From the NCBI GenBank assembly GCA_964475955.1, contig CAYYZY010000192.1, positions 1-15,010 on the forward strand: a DNA stretch of 15,010 bases, given 5' to 3'. Position 1 is the first letter of the stretch; each line of letters starts with the position of its first letter. Under the pieces are notes generated by a model. The model ran no database searches. It saw nothing but the letters and a program-made list of their open reading frames with translations, and was not told where the DNA came from. Of this stretch, positions 7,670-12,876 are shown one piece after another. This DNA is from DATKZH01 sp964475955. GTDB lineage: Bacteria; Planctomycetota; Planctomycetia; Pirellulales; Thermoguttaceae. Position numbers and translations under genes: made by a program.

Positions 7670-7708
7670 CCGGCCGCGGGCCGACACGGGCAAAGGTCAC
7701 TCGCACAG

Positions 7709-8197
7709 CTACGCGTACTCTTCGGCCAGCATTCGGAGGGCGCCGGGGATTGCCTGCTCGGCCAATGTCTGCTCGCCCCGCGTCTCCGCGCGACCGACAA
7801 ACTTGCCGATCTCGAGCGCTACGGCCTCACGCAACCGGCCCCTTAGCCTAGGTTCGCCGGGCAATCGTGGCCCCGCCTTGCCGCCCGGTGGCGAACTCAG
7901 CAATCTGGACGCGTCCCGAAAGCTCAAATCCGCAACGCGTTGCGCTTTTGCTTCGATTTCGGGCCACCGCTCGACCACCCGCATGTAAGACTGGGCGGTC
8001 CGCTGCGAGAACTCGCAGTTCTCGGAAACCCACTCCCCCCACGTTCCGTGGGGACGATGGGTCTTGGCCTCGGCGAGAAGCCGCCCAGCCGCTAGGGCGT
8101 GCTCCAAACCCGCCCGCATGGCGGTTTCTGCCTTGCGGTGGTGTTCGTTGATTTGCTTGGCCAGCCGAGGCAACAAGGTCAGAGAATCCGTACTCAC
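7709..8197 (-). CDS. DUF3102 family protein
   Basis: A 162-residue protein. The GTG at 8197 is the likely start because AAAGGAG lies about 7 bases upstream; an upstream ATG would extend into the previous gene. Residues 8-80 follow the DUF3102 pattern: paired helices with NEHHRKAETAMRAGLEHA, then AAGRLLAEAKTHRPHGTWGEW, ENCEFSQRTAQSYMRV. The part around SQRTAQSYMRV resembles an HTH recognition region. The C-terminal third is basic and then helical. DUF3102 proteins are common in phages and integrated elements and have no settled function; DNA binding is a reasonable guess. The start overlaps the stop of the preceding gene (GTGA), so the two are translationally coupled, and the recombinase follows 90 bases downstream. 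Confidence 0.8.
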   Translation of the reverse strand: MSTDSLTLLPRLAKQINEHHRKAETAMRAGLEHALAAGRLLAEAKTHRPHGTWGEWVSENCEFSQRTAQSYMRVVERWPEIEAKAQRVADLSFRDASRLLSSPPGGKAGPRLPGEPRLRGRLREAVALEIGKFVGRAETRGEQTLAEQAIPGALRMLAEEYA

Positions 8198-8835
8198 GAT
8201 ACAACTCCTTTCCCATTGGGCCTCAACTCCATCCCCAGGCACGCCGCCTGCTTGTCGGCCGTCTCAAGCCGCCTTGGGCGCCCGGGCTCGGCCGTCGAGT
8301 CCGTAGGTTCCGCTGAGATGGATGGCGGTGGGGATGCGCTGTCGTCGGCGGGCGAGAATTGGCGGATCAACTCGCCGGCGCGCTTCTTGGTGATGCGTTC
8401 GCCTTCTTCCGCCGCAAGCCGAATCGCCTCTTCCGTCGCGTCTTCGGGACACGAGTCGACAGAAAGCACGTATAGAGCGGACGCATCAATATACCGTCCC
8501 ACGGTGGGACGATATTCCTTCGGGATGTTCCTCGCCGCGTCGATCATTCGGTAAGCGGAGGATTTGCTGATGCCGCATCGCTCCTCCACCCAAGCGCGGA
8601 ACGTCCCGTTCTTGTAGTTGGCGAGCCGGGCGCGTGCCTTTTCGAGCCGGTCGCCGATCTCGAAGGCGGCTTCCACGACTGCCTGGCTGGCCTTCCGGTG
8701 CTGGCCGGTAATGAAGTCGGCGTCAGCTTCCAGTGGGCGTTGGTCGGCCTTCTTGATGTCGTGGCAATCGTAGTCGAACGTGAGTTGCACGGGCGAGGGC
8801 GCCCGGGCTGCCGGTTGCGTGCCTTTGCGCTTCAT
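8194..8835 (-). CDS. DUF3102-like protein with an HTH-gene fragment at its C terminus
   Basis: A 213-residue protein. ATG 8835 has AAAGGGA a few bases upstream. Residues 38-110 repeat the plan of the downstream DUF3102 protein: ITGQHRKASQAVVEAAFEIG, LEKARARLANYKNGTFRAWV, EERCGISKSSAYRMIDAARN. The two are therefore probably diverged tandem paralogues. A charged helical stretch and a Ser/Pro-rich linker follow. The last 20 residues or so (ADKQAACLGMELRPNGK) match the C terminus of the neighbouring HTH protein (VDKLAARLGLELRPKRK) in the same frame, with 43 of 48 bases identical. This suggests the 3' end was acquired by a local duplication. Its TGA overlaps the GTG start of the next gene. Confidence 0.75.
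   Translation of the reverse strand: MKRKGTQPAARAPSPVQLTFDYDCHDIKKADQRPLEADADFITGQHRKASQAVVEAAFEIGDRLEKARARLANYKNGTFRAWVEERCGISKSSAYRMIDAARNIPKEYRPTVGRYIDASALYVLSVDSCPEDATEEAIRLAAEEGERITKKRAGELIRQFSPADDSASPPPSISAEPTDSTAEPGRPRRLETADKQAACLGMELRPNGKGVVS
8216..8263. repeat. 48-bp segment duplicated at 8932-8979
   Basis: Bases 8216-8263 and 8932-8979 are identical at 43 of 48 positions, beginning with the shared TTGGGCCTCAACTCCA. Both copies encode the C terminus of a gene on - in the same frame. The copy at 8932-8979 sits in a normal HTH gene and is probably the source. Confidence 0.85.
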
Positions 8836-8918
8836 GCGGATTTCCCTTTCTGCAACACGCCGCGGGGCGGGGGCCGGTTGCAGTCGACGCACCCGCCCTC
8901 GCGGCAAAGGATCGGTAG

Positions 8919-9110
8919 TCACTTCTTCCGCTTGGGCCTCAACTCCAGCCCCAGGCGCGCCGCCAGCTTGTCGACGGTCGCGAGGTACAAGTCACGCTTG
9001 CCGGTCACGAACCGGTTCACGACGGGCTGGGGAACGCCCGCGTCCCTCGCAACCTGCCGCTCGCTCCCATACGCTCGAATCGCTTGCCTCAACGCCTCGC
9101 TGGCCAACAT
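8919..9110 (-). CDS. Cro/C1-type HTH protein
   Basis: A 63-residue protein made almost wholly of one helix-turn-helix domain: ALRQAIRAYGSERQVARDAG, VPQPVVNRFVTGKRDL, then LATVDKLAARLGLELRP and a basic tail. This is the compact XRE/Cro fold. ATG 9110 is chosen because GAGGG lies 8 bases ahead. An alternative ATG at 9164 adds 18 residues but has its purine run too close. A sigma70-like promoter lies about 150 bases upstream. It is the first gene before the two DUF3102 genes and the recombinase, so it probably regulates this set, perhaps as repressor or antirepressor. No partner regulator on the other strand is seen. Confidence 0.75.
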   Translation of the reverse strand: MLASEALRQAIRAYGSERQVARDAGVPQPVVNRFVTGKRDLYLATVDKLAARLGLELRPKRKK

Positions 9111-9264
9111 ACTCGTGCCCTCAGATAACGGATGGATGATTGCTCCGGGCTTGTTGGGTGACATGCTCCCCCGGCGGACCACGGGTTTCTCTGTCGGGTT
9201 TGCCTTCCCGCCCCCTCGCCATCTCGCCGTAGGGGCCGCGCGGTGACTGGCACCGATTGCTGTC

Positions 9265-9292
9265 ATTCTATGCCTTTCGGTTTCGCTGTCAA
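9265..9292 (-). promoter_or_regulatory. Sigma70-type promoter, leftward
   Basis: Reading on -, TTGACA (9292-9287) and TAGAAT (9270-9265) are separated by 16 bases. This is one mismatch from consensus over both boxes. Transcription would begin near 9258 and run into the HTH, DUF3102 and recombinase genes. Confidence 0.65.
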
Positions 9293-9310
9293 CCCCCCTC
9301 CGTCCTCCGA

Positions 9311-9583
9311 TCACGTCGAACCCGCGTTCGGCTTCCGGTTTCGGTCTCGCTCGTACCGGTCGCACCGCGCCCGGCCCGACCGGGTCAGCCACAGCGCGGG
9401 CGACTCGTGTCGTTGGCCGACCCATCGGTACATGCGGCACGGGTACGGGTGCCCAGCCTCCCACGAGCCGGGCGCGAAATGAACGCACCGTTTGCAGAGT
9501 AGGGCTTGCCCGGGCTGGGGGACGGCCAGACCGTTGGGCGGGCGCCGGGTCCGCTTCGGTTTCCGCTTCGTGCTTGCGCTCAT
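9311..9583 (-). CDS. Small cysteine-containing phage protein
   Basis: A 90-residue basic protein. After a Lys/Arg-rich start (STKRKPKRTRRPP) there are four cysteines in the pattern CKRCVHF...YPCRMY...RCDRYERD, a likely zinc site. The segment SPALWLTRSGRARCDRY resembles small phage proteins of unknown function. ATG 9583 is chosen because the protein-like composition begins there; upstream the frame crosses a terminator hairpin. The ribosome site is weak (CGGATAAG). It lies upstream of the HTH promoter on the same strand. No specific family is claimed. Confidence 0.6.
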   Translation of the reverse strand: MSASTKRKPKRTRRPPNGLAVPQPGQALLCKRCVHFAPGSWEAGHPYPCRMYRWVGQRHESPALWLTRSGRARCDRYERDRNRKPNAGST

Positions 9584-9607
9584 CGTCTTATCCGTTGGGG
9601 TTGGTGT

Positions 9608-9647
9608 ACAAAAGCCCCGCCGGGCCCGGTCCGCCGGCGGGCGGGGC
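9608..9647 (-). terminator. Leftward intrinsic terminator
   Basis: On -, GCCCCGC (9647-9641) pairs with GCGGGGC (9620-9614), with additional GC-rich pairing inside, followed directly by TTTTGT. No T-run follows in the other direction. It would stop leftward transcripts arriving from the array and the genes to its right, about 260 bases after the array's left end. Confidence 0.6.
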
Positions 9648-9904
9648 AGCGCTGGTCTACCGGGTCTACCGGGGGGCGGCCTTTCATGCCCCGACCGGGG
9701 GGTAACCTCCAGAACGCCCTGAGAGCCCGTCTCACGCCCGACCCCGTCCAAGGTCCCAAGCCTCGCGGACCGCCCGTACTCGCCGCGAGGGGCCGGCTGG
9801 GGGCGTCGGCTGCCACGGGGGGGCGCCGGAAACGTCCCCCCACAGGGGGCACTTGTTGCCCCAGTTTGACAAATGGCAATCTGGGGACAAAGCGTCACCA
9901 ATTG
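9648..9904. promoter_or_regulatory. Flank of the CRISPR array, possible leader
   Basis: No gene is supported here. The part from 9850 to 9904 is clearly less GC-rich than its surroundings and holds TTGACA at 9866-9871 (+) and the inverted repeats CCCCAG/CTGGGG (9859-9864, 9881-9886) and TTGCC/GGCAA. This resembles a CRISPR leader, though the -10 region is weak. A short direct repeat GGTCTACCGGGTCTACCGG lies at about 9654-9672. Confidence 0.4.
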
Positions 9905-9909
9905 GTGAC
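9894..9909. repeat. 16-bp palindrome at the first CRISPR repeat
   Basis: GTCACCAATTGGTGAC is a perfect palindrome. Its right five bases are the first five of CRISPR repeat 1. No other array boundary has it. Confidence 0.7.
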
Positions 9910-11745
9910 ACCTCGCGCGCGGGCGCGAGTGGGGGGGGGTATGGTGCCACCAAGTTTGGCCCCCCTATACCGTGACACCTCGCGCGCGGGCGCGAGTGGG
10001 GGGGCGTCGAGCTTGGCGCGAATTCCGCCCACCAGCCCCGTGACACCTCGCGCGCGGGCGCGAGTGGGGGGCAGGACGAGGACCCGCTGGTCTGGGTCGG
10101 CCAGAGTGACACCTCGCGCGCGGGCGCGAGTGGGGGGTGGACAGCACCCGTGGAAGGAGTTTCGCGGTGCGCGTGACACCTCGCGCGCGGGCGCGAGTGG
10201 GGGGTCTGTACGACGTGGGAGTGGGGCTGGCGTACCTCGTGACACCTCGCGCGCGGGCGCGAGTGGGGGGTTCACCCCCCGTGTGAAATAGGAGTCGTCT
10301 GGGGTGACACCTCGCGCGCGGGCGCGAGTGGGGGGGGCCGACGTAGTGGGCTCGCTTGGTGGCCTCGCCGGTGACACCTCGCGCGCGGGCGCGAGTGGGG
10401 GGGATAAGGCGTGGAAGTCGCCGGCTTCGTCCAGTGTGACACCTCGCGCGCGGGCGCGAGTGGGGGGTTCGCCGTCTGGTACTCGGCTACCAGGCGACCC
10501 GTGACACCTCGCGCGCGGGCGCGAGTGGGGGGTTCCGCGGGGTCCGGGCAAGGGTAAAGTCAGTCAAGTGACACCTCGCGCGCGGGCGCGAGTGGGGGGA
10601 GGGGGCGATGTGCTGCTGCACGAAGTCGAGCTTGTGACACCTCGCGCGCGGGCGCGAGTGGGGGGGCCGCCCCGGACCGGCAGAATCGACTTCTGGTGGT
10701 GACACCTCGCGCGCGGGCGCGAGTGGGGGGCCCGATGAACCACGAATTGGAACGCCTGTGGCAGCAGGTGACACCTCGCGCGCGGGCGCGAGTGGGGGGT
10801 GGTGAGCGATGATGAGTTGGTTGCCTCCGTGTGTGACACCTCGCGCGCGGGCGCGAGTGGGGGGCATCGTGGTCGATGAAGATGCAACTGGGAGCGTGTG
10901 ACACCTCGCGCGCGGGCGCGAGTGGGGGGGCGCTGGCATACGTGGACTGGGAGCAACAGGAGTGTGACACCTCGCGCGCGGGCGCGAGTGGGGGGGTGCC
11001 CACGAGGGAATCTTCCGGCTTCCGCCAGTAGTGACACCTCGCGCGCGGGCGCGAGTGGGGGGCAGCCTCGGAGTTGTCGGGATTCCATATCACGGGTGAC
11101 ACCTCGCGCGCGGGCGCGAGTGGGGGGGCGGCAGCCCCACGGCCATGTTGCCGGTATCCGAGTGACACCTCGCGCGCGGGCGCGAGTGGGGGGACGTGTG
11201 CTTGTACGTCGCCGAGGGGACGTAGGCGTGACACCTCGCGCGCGGGCGCGAGTGGGGGGAACAGGGCGACCTGCTGCCGCCACTTGTGCCGAGGTGACAC
11301 CTCGCGCGCGGGCGCGAGTGGGGGGCGGCAGCATGACCGACACGACCACGAAGGCCACCAGTGACACCTCGCGCGCGGGCGCGAGTGGGGGGTCGTGAAC
11401 GTCCCTGGCGGCCTGGTCGGCCTGCTTGTGACACCTCGCGCGCGGGCGCGAGTGGGGGGCTGCGGCACGTACATGCTGGGCTGCCCCGTAAACGTGACAC
11501 CTCGCGCGCGGGCGCGAGTGGGGGGCCAGCCGTCGACCGGGCGGAAGAGGCTGTAGACGTGACACCTCGCGCGCGGGCGCGAGTGGGGGGGATGGTCACG
11601 CCGCGGCCGGCTCNNNNNNNNNNNNNNNNNNNNNNNNNNNNNNNNNNNNNNNNNNNNNNNNNNNNNNNNNNNNNNNNNNNNNNNNNNNNNNNNNNNNNNN
11701 NNNNNNNNNNNNNGTGACACCTCGCGCGCGGGCGCGAGTGGGGGG
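9905..11745. CRISPR. CRISPR array, 26 repeats and 25 spacers, no cas genes nearby
   Basis: A 32-bp repeat begins GTGACACC and ends GTGGGGGG. Its core CTCGCGC-GCGG-GCGCGAG is a perfect 7-bp stem with a 4-base loop. Copies start at 9905, 9972, 10040, 10106 and so on to 11559 at an average period of 66 bases, and all appear identical. The 25 spacers between them are 33-37 bp and all different. A further copy at 11714-11745 follows an N gap and duplicates copy 26. Repeat and spacer lengths resemble type I-C arrays, but the repeat lacks the ATTGAAAC-type end, so no type is assigned. Orientation is open: the left flank looks like a leader, while the genes to the right read leftward straight into the array. 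No Cas1, Cas2 or effector gene is within the window. The location inside phage-type DNA suggests a phage-borne or prophage-borne array relying on host Cas proteins. Confidence 0.96.
11614..11713. other. 100-N assembly gap, probably artificial
   Basis: Exactly 100 N. The 55 bases before it (11559-11613) are identical to the 55 bases after it (11714-11768). They contain one CRISPR repeat and 23 bases of flank. A 55-base overlap is what de Bruijn assembly with k=55 leaves between neighbouring contigs. The true distance is therefore probably zero and the second copy is not real. Confidence 0.85.
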
Positions 11746-11750
11746 GATGG

Positions 11751-12161
11751 TCACGCCGCGGCCGGCTCGGCCTGGCGGGCCCGGCGGAGTCGCTCGGCTG
11801 CCTTTGCCCGACGATCGCGTTCCGCCTCGGTCAACTCCGGCGCCGCGGGCCGATCGACGGACGGCTGCTGGTAGCCCTCCACGTCGATCGCCCCGAGGGC
11901 CGCCGCCTCCACGTCGGCTGGCAACTGGTCCAGGTCGAGGTTCGCCGGGGGCATCATCTCGGGGGTCAGCAGCCGGCCGCCGTACTTTGCCCGGAACGTG
12001 CTCGGCTGCATCCCGTGCCGGAACGGCCACAGCTCGCAGCGCGTGGAGTGGAGTCCGTCGCAGGGGCACCAGGTCACGTACCGGCGGCAGTCGCCCGAGC
12101 ACTCCAGGCAGAATCGGCGAACGTGCTTCACGGAGAGGTTGGAGAGGTTCTCGTCAGCCAT
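11751..12161 (-). CDS. Cysteine-rich small phage protein
   Basis: A 136-residue protein. ATG 12161 follows AAAGGC with normal spacing. Residues 15-50 hold six cysteines: RRFCLECSGDCRRYVTWCPC, then STRCELWPFRHG. This is probably a zinc-binding knuckle. A similar CxxCSG...C...C...W/YPFRxG pattern occurs in small phage proteins near replication or structural genes, with no known function. The C-terminal half is acidic, then an Ala/Arg-rich helix (RDRRAKAAERLRRARQ) ending PAAA. Its TGA (11753-11751) lies only 5 bases from the last CRISPR repeat, so leftward transcription of this gene would continue into the array unless stopped within it. Confidence 0.75.
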   Translation of the reverse strand: MADENLSNLSVKHVRRFCLECSGDCRRYVTWCPCDGLHSTRCELWPFRHGMQPSTFRAKYGGRLLTPEMMPPANLDLDQLPADVEAAALGAIDVEGYQQPSVDRPAAPELTEAERDRRAKAAERLRRARQAEPAAA

Positions 12162-12353
12162 CCGATTTGCCTTTCTATCGCTGGCGCCCAACGTCTGGGC
12201 TTGGATGAATCTGAATCTCGCCCGGCAGGTCCTATGGGTCGGGCCACGTCAAACATCATCGCCGTAAGCGGGTCGGGGCCGGGGCGGTCGTTCGGTTCGG
12301 GTACGCGTGCTGAAGCCCCCTCGCCGACGGGTGGCCGCCCACGGCCCCGCGTG

Positions 12354-12545
12354 TCACAGCTGACGCATTGCGTCCCAGGTCTCGACGCCCAGGTCGGCCT
12401 CCCGGGCAATCGGCATCTCGACGGGGCGGGGCTCGGCGCCGCGACACGCCCGGGCGGCCCGCGTCTCCGGCGTCCAGGTCGAGCGGATGCGCTCGCACGC
12501 CCGCTCGATTTCTTCAGGCGTCGGATCGGGCTTCTGCTGCCCCAT
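12354..12545 (-). CDS. Small hypothetical phage protein
   Basis: A 63-residue protein. ATG 12545 is preceded by GTGGAGG at 5 bases, a strong ribosome site that decides the start over an ATG four codons upstream. The core PTPEEIERACERIRSTWTPE is a helical pair with a Trp, a pattern I have seen in small planctomycete proteins of unknown function. No catalytic or metal motif is visible. It lies between the Cys-rich gene and the tape measure gene on the same strand. The 190 bases downstream to the Cys-rich gene show no convincing gene. Confidence 0.6.
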   Translation of the reverse strand: MGQQKPDPTPEEIERACERIRSTWTPETRAARACRGAEPRPVEMPIAREADLGVETWDAMRQL

Positions 12546-12698
12546 CAGAACCTCCACAAAGGACCCGGCCGGCCGCAGGCGGCTGGAGAGGGACGCCGGC
12601 CGCTCTGCGGCGCCGGGCGAAACGATAAGGTGGGGACGGGCGGCGCGAGGCGGCGCGTGCCCGACAAGGGCAACCCTCTACCACCCGCCCCCATACGG

Positions 12699-12861
12699 TC
12701 AATCGTCGTGCGACTCGGCTTCCAACTCCTCGAACAATTCGGCGGCCCGCTGGGCAATCAGCCAGCAGGTCGGGCGGGTCGCAGCGCTGGAGGTACGCCA
12801 GCACGTCGCGGCGTCGAACCTTGACGGGCTTCGTTTTGCGTCGGGCAGAAGGCTTTGACAT
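12699..12861 (-). pseudogene. Small phage gene with a one-base frameshift
   Basis: ATG 12861 has GGAGAG at about 7 bases. The frame reads MSKPSARRKTKPVKVRRRDV, LAYLQRCDPPDLLAD. At about 12757 an extra T in GATTGCCC appears to shift it. In the corrected frame it continues AQRAAELFEELEAESHDD and stops at 12699, giving about 54 residues with a basic N terminus and acidic C terminus. Without correction the frame runs on to 12514 through low-quality Arg/Pro/Ala-rich sequence and overlaps the ribosome site and start of the next gene. The position just after the tape measure gene (15 bases) suggests a small tail-associated protein. Function unknown. Confidence 0.55.
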
Positions 12862-12876
12862 TTTGTCTCTCCTGCA

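Noticed and set aside
9895..11720. Long open frames through the array with repeats such as PPLAPAREVS and PTRARARGVT
   Set aside because: They are the CRISPR repeat translated in three frames. The spacing and unique spacers show a CRISPR array, not repeat proteins.
12128..12409. Small frame on - between two small phage genes
   Set aside because: No convincing ribosome site, no recognisable pattern, and it overlaps the start of the Cys-rich gene.
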